Assembly: GCA_903831485.1 (NCBI GenBank)
Contig: CAIKXW010000306.1
Location: forward strand, 1-5,241
From: an uncultured Alphaproteobacteria bacterium
GTDB taxonomy: Bacteria; Pseudomonadota; Alphaproteobacteria; Caulobacterales; Hyphomonadaceae
DNA: 5,241 bases
Direction of reading: 5' to 3'
Positions 1 through 5,208 of this stretch are shown piece by piece. The notes beneath the pieces are model-generated. The model made no database searches, was not told the DNA's origin, and saw nothing but the letters and a program-made list of their open reading frames with translations. The first letter of the stretch is position 1. Each line of letters starts with the position of its first letter. The translations under genes and the position numbers were made by a program.

Positions 1-717
1 CAGGTCGGATTTGGATGGATTGAGTTCCAGGCCCGGCAGGAGCTTGGGCTGGCGCTGCAGCTGGAGGCGGGCCTGCTCGAAATGATTCGCGTAGAGGTGC
101 ACATCGCCGAAGCTGTGCACGAACTCGCCGGGCTCGAGCTTAGTCGCCTTCGCCATCAGGATGGTGAGCAGCGCGTAGGACGCGATGTTGAACGGCACGC
201 CTAGGAAGACGTCGGCCGAGCGCTGGTAGAGCTGGCAGGACAGTTTTCCGTTCGCGACGAAGAACTGGAACAGGCAGTGGCAGGGCGGCAGCGCCATGCG
301 GTCGACGTCGGCCGGATTCCACGCGGAGACGACGAGGCGACGCGAGTTCGGGTTCTGGATGATCTCGTTCTTCACCCATGCGATCTGGTCGATGGTGCGG
401 CCGTCAGGGGCCGCCCATGAGCGCCATTGCTTGCCGTAGACGGGGCCGAGTTCGCCATCGGGATCGGCCCATTCATCCCAGATGCTGACGCCCCGCTCCT
501 GCAGCCATTTCACATTGGTCTCGCCGCGCAGGAACCAGAGCAGCTCGACGATGATGGAGCGGAGGTGAAGCTTCTTCGTCGTGAGCATTGGGAAGCCCTG
601 GCTCAGGTCGAAGCGCATCTGGCGGCCGAAGACGCCGCGCGTACCCGTTCCTGTCCGGTCGCCGCGATCGACGCCGTTGTCGAGGATGTCCTGGAGCAGG
701 TCGAGGTATTGGCGCAT
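1..717 (-). CDS. thyA: Thymidylate synthase ThyA, C-terminus cut by window edge
   Basis: Converts dUMP and 5,10-methylenetetrahydrofolate to dTMP and dihydrofolate in the cytoplasm, the de novo source of thymidylate. The 239 visible residues align without gaps to my recollection of E. coli ThyA (264 aa), so about 25 C-terminal residues lie beyond the left edge. Visible active-site residues are R21 (in DRTGTGT), R126-R127, the nucleophile C146 in LPPCHC, R166 and D169 (QRSAD), N177, H207 and Y209. The start MRQYLDLL matches the family N-terminus, although the Shine-Dalgarno is weak (a GGA about 10 bases upstream). An alpha/beta hydrolase gene lies 146 bases upstream on the same strand. I found no convincing promoter in that gap, but the distance suggests thyA has its own. 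In many bacteria a dihydrofolate reductase gene follows thyA; here that would be off the left edge and cannot be seen. Confidence 0.97.
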   Translation of the reverse strand, partial: MRQYLDLLQDILDNGVDRGDRTGTGTRGVFGRQMRFDLSQGFPMLTTKKLHLRSIIVELLWFLRGETNVKWLQERGVSIWDEWADPDGELGPVYGKQWRSWAAPDGRTIDQIAWVKNEIIQNPNSRRLVVSAWNPADVDRMALPPCHCLFQFFVANGKLSCQLYQRSADVFLGVPFNIASYALLTILMAKATKLEPGEFVHSFGDVHLYANHFEQARLQLQRQPKLLPGLELNPSKSDL

Positions 718-863
718 GAGTCGATTCCGGTGGCGGTCGGCCAAACTTTTGGGGGCGGGCGCTGGCGTTGACAAGGCGGCGCAGGCGCGGCGGGCTGTGG
801 AGAACTTTTGTAAGCTGGGCTTATGACGACCAAGGCGCGGGGGAATAGACCTCGATGGCCGCC

Positions 864-1841
864 CTACTCCGCAGCCTTTGCCTGCGTCGCTGCAAGGCGC
901 CGGTCGAGCCAGGCGCGGACCCAGGCGTTGGTGCGGGAGGCGGCGCGGGTCGGGAGGCGGTTGAAGGCGTGGGGGCTTTCGGGGACGAGGATGAGGCGGG
1001 CGTTTCCGCTTTTCGCTTGCCAGCGTTCGGCCATGAGGCGGCTATCGTCGACCAGCGGATCAATTGTGCCGACGAGGAAGACTGCGGGCGGCAGGCGGGC
1101 GAGGTCTGCGTAGAGCGGCGAGACGTCGGGCTTGCGCCTGCCCTCTTCGTCTCTGTCGGGCAGAAGCCGCGCGATGCCGGGGACCATGGCGGGTCCGTCG
1201 AGCACGAGCGTGTCGGGGCCGGCGGCGCGGACGCTGGGCGTCGCAGAAAGATCATAAGGACCGTAGAAGAGGACTGCGCCACGCAGTCGGGCGAAGTCGC
1301 GGCGTATGTCGCGCAGGCGAAGCATGGCGCAGGCGGCAAGGTGCGCGCCGGCGGACTCGCCGCCGATGAAGAGATCGTGCGCGCCGAATTCGGCGTCAGC
1401 GTTCTCGAACACCCAGTCGGCGGCGGCGTGGCATTGCGCGATCTGGTTTTCGAAGGTGATGTCGGGGAGCGTGGTGTAGTCGACACTGACGACAGCGATG
1501 CCTTCGCGCACGATGGCGGCGTTGACGGCGTCATCCATCGACGCCGTGCCGATCGACCAGCCGCCGCCATGGTAGTCGATGTAGACGGCGCGCGGCGGCA
1601 GGGTCCGCGGGCGGAGGATGCGCAGGGCGATTGTGTGTCCCTTGTGCGTGACGCGACGGGTGGAGACGCTGAGGCCGCGCGTGCCGATCGGCACGATGGA
1701 CTGCGCGCCGAGCATGGTCTGGATCATCATGCGGCCAAGCGGCGTCGGCGCCTTGAAGCGCGGGGCCCAGCGCAGGCGGCGGTTCATGCCCTGCACTTCG
1801 GCGCGTTCGGCGGCGGTGAATTCGGGGAAGGGTTCGTGCAT
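864..1841 (-). CDS. Alpha/beta hydrolase, hormone-sensitive-lipase-like (family IV) esterase
   Basis: A 325-residue alpha/beta hydrolase-3 type enzyme, probably a cytoplasmic carboxylesterase or lipase; the substrate cannot be deduced. The oxyanion-hole motif HGGGW is at residues 91-95. The nucleophile elbow GESAG is at 161-165 with catalytic S163. The acid is probably D261 in GTIDPLVDD, and the catalytic His is H291 in ESPHAFN. Order and spacing are typical of the family, as is the total length. The N-terminal ~60 residues form the variable cap region, and I see no clear signal peptide. The start has a good ribosome-binding site (AGGA, 8 bases upstream) and the gene ends in TAG. It is transcribed away from the GNAT gene and towards thyA. 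The long plus-strand open frame across the same DNA has no family features and is a product of high GC. The fold is near certain; esterase activity is inferred. Confidence 0.93.
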   Translation of the reverse strand: MHEPFPEFTAAERAEVQGMNRRLRWAPRFKAPTPLGRMMIQTMLGAQSIVPIGTRGLSVSTRRVTHKGHTIALRILRPRTLPPRAVYIDYHGGGWSIGTASMDDAVNAAIVREGIAVVSVDYTTLPDITFENQIAQCHAAADWVFENADAEFGAHDLFIGGESAGAHLAACAMLRLRDIRRDFARLRGAVLFYGPYDLSATPSVRAAGPDTLVLDGPAMVPGIARLLPDRDEEGRRKPDVSPLYADLARLPPAVFLVGTIDPLVDDSRLMAERWQAKSGNARLILVPESPHAFNRLPTRAASRTNAWVRAWLDRRLAATQAKAAE

Positions 1842-1923
1842 CGGTTCGTCCTGCTGGTCGTGCTTAGATAGTGCGGGACGGGTTCAAGAGCGAGCGTGCG
1901 CCCTGGCCGCCAGATAGAAACCA

Positions 1924-2010
1924 TTCTCGGGCTTGACCCGAGAATCTTTCTCGGCCCGGTAGCGCAGAAGGCTCGCCAGCGAAGAAAGGTTCTCGGGTCA
2001 GGACCGAGAA
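1924..2010. repeat. Large imperfect palindrome of two hairpins (REP/BIME-like intergenic element)
   Basis: Two 28-base arms, 1924-1951 and 1983-2010, are reverse complements at 25 of 28 positions, separated by 31 bases. Each arm is itself a hairpin. The left one is a perfect 9-bp stem (ATTCTCGGG at 1923-1931 with CCCGAGAAT at 1937-1945, loop CTTGA). The right one is a 7-bp stem (TTCTCGG at 1990-1996 with CCGAGAA at 2004-2010, loop of seven). The whole can therefore fold as a cruciform or as two separate stem-loops. Paired small palindromes of this look, with TCTCGGG...CCCGAGA stems, resemble the dispersed intergenic repeats of alphaproteobacterial genomes. That it is multicopy here is inferred, since only one copy is in the window. 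It lies between two divergent genes, so it would fall in promoter or leader regions, not at a 3' end, and neither stem is followed by a T-run. Confidence 0.75.
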
Positions 2011-2071
2011 CGACTTGGGAGATGCTGGCGGGGAATGGCGACAGGGGAACTGCGGCATGCAGGATTTACCA

Positions 2072-2674
2072 ATGATCACGCTACCGGACGGCATGCGCGC
2101 CGCCTCGCCGCGCGACTGGCGCCAGTTGGGTGCGATTACGGCGGAGGCGTTTGCTGAGGATCCGGTGAATCTCTGGATCTTCGGAAACACCGGGCCGATG
2201 GCGGATGTGTTCGGGGCGCTGGCGCGGAGCGTCTACCTGAAGCGCGGGTTCTGTCATGTCAGTGGCGATGAGGGGGCGACGATGTGGAGCCATTCGTCGG
2301 CCAATCGCGAGCCGGGCGCTCTGGCGATGCTGGGGCTTGTCTCGGCCATCATGCGCAAGGGGACGAAGGGCGCGGCGAAGCGCGGAATGACGGCGGCGGA
2401 GACGATGGCGCGCGAGCATCCCTCAGCGCCGCATCTCTATCTCTTCACCATCGGCACGCGGAAGGCGGCGCGCGGCAAGGGGCTGGGCAAGCGGCTGCTG
2501 GCGCCAGTGCTGGCGGCAGCGGATCGCGACGGCCTGCCCTGCTATCTCGAGAACTCGAACCCCGCGAACACGGGCTTCTATCGCGCGCACGGATTTGAGC
2601 GGATGAAGGTGCTCGCGGCGGGACCGGGCGGGCCGCCTCTGGAAGCGATGTGGCGGGAGCCGCGGAAGGACTAG
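2072..2674 (+). CDS. GNAT-family N-acetyltransferase
   Basis: A 200-residue Gcn5-related acetyltransferase that would transfer an acetyl group from acetyl-CoA to an unknown amine. The acetyl-CoA pyrophosphate-binding motif A is at about residues 121-150: strand HLYLFTIGT followed by RGKGLG (134-139, fitting R-x-x-G-x-G) and the helix KRLLAPVLAAAD. Motif B follows at 157-176 (CYLENSNPANTGFYRAHGFE), with the usual Asn and Tyr at the CoA edge. The N-terminal half (AITAEAFAEDPVNLWIFG) matches the acceptor-binding side of this group. I place the start at 2072 because AGGA sits 7 bases upstream. ATG at 2057, preceded by AGGGGA at 8 bases, is nearly as good and would add five residues; the TTG at 2015 is unlikely. 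Divergent from the hydrolase gene across the palindromic element, and convergent with the RidA-family gene, sharing a CTAG at the stops. Substrate unknown. Confidence 0.9.
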   Translation: MITLPDGMRAASPRDWRQLGAITAEAFAEDPVNLWIFGNTGPMADVFGALARSVYLKRGFCHVSGDEGATMWSHSSANREPGALAMLGLVSAIMRKGTKGAAKRGMTAAETMAREHPSAPHLYLFTIGTRKAARGKGLGKRLLAPVLAAADRDGLPCYLENSNPANTGFYRAHGFERMKVLAAGPGGPPLEAMWREPRKD

Positions 2675-3069
2675 TCGAGCAACGCGATCGCCTCCATCTC
2701 GATCAGGAAGTCTGGGTGCACAAGCGCAGTCGTGCCGACCATGGTCGAGGCGGGGTAGTCGCCTTCGGTCATATGCGCGAGACGCACCTTGCGGATCTCT
2801 GCCGCGCGGGCGGGCGTCAGGTCGACGACATAGGTGACCAGCTTGAACACATGCCGCATGTCTGCCCCGGCGGCGGACAGGGCGGCCTTGAGATTCTGGT
2901 AGACCTGCTCGGTCTGCGCAGCGATGTCGCCCTTGCCGACGATCTCGCCGGAGGCGTTGAGGGCGACCTGTCCCGAGACGTGGACCTGTCGTCCCGCTGT
3001 CACGAGCGTGGCGTGCGAATAGCCCGTCGGCTTCGAGAGCGACGGCGGGTTGAGGCGCTGGATCGGCAT
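2671..3069 (-). CDS. RidA (YjgF/YER057c/UK114) family protein lacking the catalytic Arg
   Basis: A 132-residue protein covering the whole RidA fold, normally a homotrimer with ligand sites at the subunit interfaces. Recognisable parts are GYSHA near residue 16, the strand VHVSGQVALN (29-38), AAQTEQVYQNLKAALSAAGA (50-69), VFKLVTYVVDL (74-84), YPASTMV (105-111) and the C-terminal IEMEAIAL (123-130). In E. coli RidA, Arg105 in the PARS segment binds the carboxylate of the 2-iminobutanoate-type substrate. Here the aligned position is Ser108 (PAST), while the conserved Glu of IE-x-EA is present (E124). This fits one of the Rid subfamilies without the deaminase Arg, so imine/enamine deaminase activity should not be assumed. 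A good ribosome-binding site, AGGGAG, lies 5 bases before the ATG. It is 56 bases downstream of the small unknown gene on the same strand, so co-transcription is possible. Confidence 0.93.
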   Translation of the reverse strand: MPIQRLNPPSLSKPTGYSHATLVTAGRQVHVSGQVALNASGEIVGKGDIAAQTEQVYQNLKAALSAAGADMRHVFKLVTYVVDLTPARAAEIRKVRLAHMTEGDYPASTMVGTTALVHPDFLIEMEAIALLD

Positions 3070-3125
3070 TAAGGCTCCCTGTCTTCTGGAGCGCGCTTAC
3101 CGCAGATCGGGAGCGGCGTCGCGCC

Positions 3126-3404
3126 TCAGATCGAGTCGAGGCCTTCCATCAGCGCGGGATCGATCTCGACGCGCTTGCCTTTTCGATAGTCGCCGACTGT
3201 CCGGACGGCCTCGTCGCGGCTGAGGCCCTGACGCGCCACAAGGCGTTCGATGAGCGTGTACTCGTCGCGGTTCCACGCGGATGGGCGGCGGGCTTCGCTG
3301 GGCTTGCCTGTCTCGATCATATGGAACTCCGTCAACACTCGCATGCCTGCAACGATAAGCTTCGAGAAACGCCCGCCAGCGCTGAGTGTTTCCTGCGCGC
3401 TCAT
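3126..3404 (-). CDS. Small uncharacterised protein (92 aa, or 64 aa from an internal start)
   Basis: I do not recognise the family. The product is soluble, charged and predicted mostly helical. The region around residues 45-75 (NRDEYTLIERLVARQGLSRDEAVRTVGDYRKGKRV) has a helix-turn-helix-like rhythm, but not enough to call DNA binding. The start is uncertain. The ATG at 3404 gives 92 residues but has no good Shine-Dalgarno. The ATG at 3320 (MIETGKPSEARR) has GGAG 6 bases upstream and would give 64 residues. Third-position GC is also clearly higher from 3320 onward (about 81% by hand count) than in the preceding 28 codons (about 68%), which leans to the shorter form. Codon use and amino-acid make-up support this frame over the overlapping 156-codon frame, which is Arg/Pro-rich and looks like a shadow. 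It lies between aqpZ and the RidA-family gene, all on the same strand. Confidence 0.65.
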   Translation of the reverse strand: MSAQETLSAGGRFSKLIVAGMRVLTEFHMIETGKPSEARRPSAWNRDEYTLIERLVARQGLSRDEAVRTVGDYRKGKRVEIDPALMEGLDSI

Positions 3405-3488
3405 ATGGGGCGGCTTTCGGGCAATTGAACGGCGCGGCGGAGGTTTCTTGTTTCGAAGTTGATGAGGTGAGCTGACGATGCAGATCAG

Positions 3489-3512
3489 CCTCCGTCGTTA
3501 CGGCGACGGAGG
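3489..3512 (-). terminator. Hairpin downstream of aqpZ, possible terminator
   Basis: A perfect 9-bp inverted repeat (CCTCCGTCG at 3489-3497 and CGACGGAGG at 3504-3512) with a 6-base loop. It begins 57 bases past the aqpZ stop and lies upstream of the small unknown gene. The stem is strong and well placed to end aqpZ transcription, but no T-run follows on either strand, so it is not a canonical intrinsic terminator. It could equally be an RNA-stabilising stem or an operator. Confidence 0.4.
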
Positions 3513-3569
3513 TTCCGGTTGTGCGGATGCTAGATGGCGGGCGTGGGGCGTGGTGCGCGGCCTGCAATG

Positions 3570-4274
3570 TTACTTCGATGTGTCTTCTGCGGGCGCGTCT
3601 GCTTCGAGCAGTTTCACGCGGAAGAGCAGGCCCGCGAGGCCTGCGCCGATCAGCGGCGCAACGATGAAGAGCCAGAGTTGCTGAAGCGCGATGCCCTGCG
3701 CGAAGACGGCGGGGCCGAAGGAGCGCGCGGGGTTCACCGACACGCCGGTGACCTGGATGCCGACGATGTGAATCACGACGAGCGTCAATCCGATCGCGAG
3801 ACCCGCGAGCATGGCGGGCGAGCCCTTCTGCGTGACCCCGAGGATGACAACGAGGAACAGGAAAGTCGCAACGACCTCGAAGATGAAGGCGGCGGTGAGT
3901 TCGTAATTACCGAGATAGCCCTCGCCAAAGCCATTGGAGCCGAGGCCCCATTCCGGCATCACGAAGAGCGGGTTGCCTGTGGCGATGACATAGAGGACGC
4001 CCGCGCCGGCGAGCGCGCCAAGGAATTGCGCCACCCAGTATTGAACCATTTCGCCTGCGCTCATGCGGCCGGCCAGGAAGGCGCCGAAGGACACGGCGGG
4101 GTTCACATGGCAGCCCGAGATGGGGCCGATGCCATAGGCCATGGCGACGATGGCGAGGCCGAAGGCGAAGGAGATGCCAAGCTGGCCGACCTCGCCGCCC
4201 GCGAGCACGGCGGAGCCGCAGCCAAAGAAAACCAACGTGGCCGTACCGATGAATTCCGCGATGAGCTTCTTCAT
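3570..4274 (-). CDS. aqpZ: Aquaporin Z-type water channel
   Basis: A 234-residue inner-membrane MIP-family channel, normally a tetramer with one pore per subunit, conducting water. It shows the two-fold repeat of the family with six membrane spans and two half-helices carrying the NPA motifs, N58-P59-A60 (GCHVNPAVSFG) and N181-P182-A183 (SVNPARSFGPA). By alignment with E. coli AqpZ, the aromatic/arginine filter residues are F38, H169 and R184, which indicates a water-selective pore and not a glycerol facilitator. The fourth filter position, Thr183 in E. coli, is Val178 here. E. coli AqpZ is 231 aa, so this is full length. A strong ribosome-binding site (GGGGAGGG) ends about 7 bases before the ATG. 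The gene is divergent from the VOC gene, and the double LexA-like site lies 79-108 bases upstream of its start, so it could share that control. A strong hairpin follows the stop. Confidence 0.96.
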   Translation of the reverse strand: MKKLIAEFIGTATLVFFGCGSAVLAGGEVGQLGISFAFGLAIVAMAYGIGPISGCHVNPAVSFGAFLAGRMSAGEMVQYWVAQFLGALAGAGVLYVIATGNPLFVMPEWGLGSNGFGEGYLGNYELTAAFIFEVVATFLFLVVILGVTQKGSPAMLAGLAIGLTLVVIHIVGIQVTGVSVNPARSFGPAVFAQGIALQQLWLFIVAPLIGAGLAGLLFRVKLLEADAPAEDTSK

Positions 4275-4348
4275 GAGTGTCCCTCCCCGGACTGGGCTCT
4301 ATCTACCCGGGTTCGATGACGGGACGCCATGGGGGTGCTGAGGGGCAC

Positions 4349-4377
4349 TTGCGAACATAGCGGGAACGTTCTATTTA
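4349..4377 (+). promoter_or_regulatory. Candidate promoter for the VOC gene
   Basis: TTGCGA (4349-4354) and TATTTA (4372-4377) are separated by 17 bases, a fair match to a sigma-70-type -35/-10 pair. Transcription would start near 4384, giving a leader of about 38 bases before the ATG at 4422. The nested dyad at 4353-4382 covers both elements, the right position for a repressor site. Confidence 0.45.
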
Positions 4378-4382
4378 TGTTC
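4353..4382. promoter_or_regulatory. Double LexA-type (SOS) box: GAAC-N7-GAAC abutting GTTC-N7-GTTC
   Basis: GAAC at 4353 and 4364 form GAAC-N7-GAAC. Immediately after, GTTC at 4368 and 4379 form GTTC-N7-GTTC. These are the two orientations of the LexA box established for alphaproteobacteria (direct repeat GTTC-N7-GTTC). The arrangement is exactly symmetrical about 4367/4368: the outer arms GAACATA (4353-4359) and TATGTTC (4376-4382) are perfect reverse complements, and the centre GAACGTTC is a perfect 8-bp palindrome. The right-hand box, with its A/T spacer, extends to GTTCT-N6-GTTCT. It lies in the divergent region between aqpZ and the VOC gene and covers the proposed VOC promoter. LexA binding is inferred; another dyad-binding regulator is the alternative. 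Confidence 0.7.
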
Positions 4383-4421
4383 TCAAGGTCGACAGGTTCG
4401 ATTCGAGAGCGGAGGCGCGCG

Positions 4422-4781
4422 ATGGACGGATATGTGACGCTGGATACGCGGGATCTGGGGCGAGCCGTGAAATTTTACGACCGGCTTGCGCGCGAGCTCG
4501 GCGCGCGGCGCTCCATGGAGGACGCGGATTGCGTCGCCTGGGGGATTCCGGGCGGGCCTGCCAGCATCAGCGTCGTGGCGAACGGAGACAAGCCTGGCTT
4601 AGCGGCGGCGGTGGCGCTGGAGGCGGCGGACCCGGAACAGGTGCAGCGGCTGTACGAGCTAGCGATCGAACAGGGGGGCGCGCCTGAGGCTGAGCCTTGC
4701 GAGCGTGGGGGTTTCTACGCGGCCAGCTTCCGCGATCTCGACGGCAACAGGCTGAGCGCCTTCTGCATCACGCGGCACTGA
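4422..4781 (+). CDS. VOC-superfamily (glyoxalase/bleomycin-resistance fold) small protein
   Basis: A 119-residue single-module VOC protein, containing two beta-alpha-beta-beta-beta units. Visible signatures are GYVTLDTRDLGRAVKFYDRL at the N-terminus (the DL-x-RA-x-x-FY pattern) and GGFYAASFRDLDGNRLSAF near the C-terminus (the F-RD-DGN pattern). Members include glyoxalases, ring-cleaving dioxygenases, thiol transferases and drug-binding proteins; the substrate here is unknown. The usual metal ligands seem absent. No His is in the first strand (GYVTL), none in the strand where HVAF is common (AAVALEA, 62-68), and Ser112 stands where the last Glu is expected, so a non-metal binding role is possible. 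The start at 4422 is chosen because GGAGG ends 6 bases upstream and the family N-terminus begins there; an in-frame ATG at 4329 would translate the operator region. Possibly SOS-regulated through the double box about 40 bases upstream. Confidence 0.85.
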   Translation: MDGYVTLDTRDLGRAVKFYDRLARELGARRSMEDADCVAWGIPGGPASISVVANGDKPGLAAAVALEAADPEQVQRLYELAIEQGGAPEAEPCERGGFYAASFRDLDGNRLSAFCITRH

Positions 4782-4845
4782 ATCCCGGCCGCTTGCGTTT
4801 GTCTGTGCTTCGGGCGGTCTAAGTCTGAAGCGGAGCCTCGCGCGG

Positions 4846-4959
4846 ATGTACATCGTTCAATGGATATTCCGGATCGCGCTGGCCGTGTTCCTGCTGCTTG
4901 CCGCGGGCGCGATGTTGCTGACCGTGATGGGCGTCGATGTCGGGCTGATGCGGCGCTGA
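4846..4959 (+). CDS. Small single-span membrane protein, 37 residues
   Basis: A short open frame starting MYIVQWIFRIALAVFLLLAA and ending VGLMRR. Residues 10-30 form an uninterrupted hydrophobic segment long enough to cross the membrane once. An Arg at position 9 precedes it and two Arg residues end the protein. GGAG lies 10 bases before the ATG, slightly far but usable. It is 64 bases after the VOC gene on the same strand and ends about 55 bases before the tmRNA, so it might be read through from the VOC promoter. I do not recognise a family. The coherent hydrophobic pattern and ribosome-binding site support it as a real gene, but homologues would be needed for certainty. Confidence 0.55.
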   Translation: MYIVQWIFRIALAVFLLLAAGAMLLTVMGVDVGLMRR

Positions 4960-4979
4960 ACGCCCCGTCGATCAGTTGT

Positions 4980-5007
4980 TTGCGGTTAAGGAATTAGCGC
5001 CTATATT
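4980..5007 (+). promoter_or_regulatory. Candidate promoter for the tmRNA gene
   Basis: TTGCGG (4980-4985) and TATATT (5002-5007, five of six to the -10 consensus) are 16 bases apart. They lie immediately before the first stem of the tmRNA, in an A/T-richer stretch than its surroundings. The predicted start is near 5014, where the first hairpin begins. Confidence 0.55.
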
Positions 5008-5094
5008 CGTCCTGTCTTCGCAAGAAGACTATGGCGATAAACCCTCGCGCAATAAGCAGACCGGACCCGGGGGCAGTGCCCGGCGGCTCCACCA

Positions 5095-5125
5095 GATTTC
5101 TCTCCGGGCATTGGCCGGACTGTCT
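5095..5125 (+). other. Intervening segment removed between the two tmRNA pieces
   Basis: The 31 bases between the CCA end of the acceptor piece and the first G of the coding piece. It can form a hairpin of its own (TCCGG 5103-5107 with CCGGA 5115-5119, seven-base loop). In known two-piece tmRNAs this segment is cut out by tRNA-type end processing; cleavage here is inferred from that. Confidence 0.75.
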
Positions 5126-5208
5126 GGGGCCGACACAGGATCGACGGATGTGTAAAGGCGAAGACTTTGCCCGCTTTGGCCCCGATAGAAGCCTTTTACG
5201 CAATAGTT

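Noticed and set aside
427..771. 114-codon plus-strand frame opposite thyA
   Set aside because: Mirror of the well-conserved ThyA reading frame; nothing else supports it.
768..773. Perfect TTGACA on the plus strand as a -35 element
   Set aside because: No -10 element lies at 16-18 bases, and it would drive transcription against thyA and the hydrolase with no plus-strand gene ahead.
796..804. TGTGGAGAA, one mismatch from the DnaA box TGTGGATAA, upstream of thyA
   Set aside because: A single one-mismatch 9-mer is expected about once by chance in a window this size, and no cluster or A/T-rich unwinding region accompanies it.
744..810. Direct repeat AACTTTTG at 744-751 and 803-810
   Set aside because: Only 8 bases, with no conserved flanks and no spacing that fits a known regulator.
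855..1871. 338-codon open frame on the plus strand, antisense to the hydrolase
   Set aside because: It lacks any family motif, is Gly/Ala/Arg/Asp-rich, and lies fully opposite a gene with a complete catalytic triad. Long antisense frames are expected at this GC content.
3097..3567. 156-codon minus-strand frame overlapping the small unknown gene
   Set aside because: It is Arg/Pro/Ser-rich, a typical frame-shifted product, and the overlapping 92-codon frame has a more protein-like composition. It also runs through the strong hairpin at 3489-3512.
3534..4319. 261-codon open frame on the plus strand, antisense to aqpZ
   Set aside because: Composition is Glu/Arg/Gly/His-rich without a fold signature, while the other strand has both NPA motifs and all channel residues.
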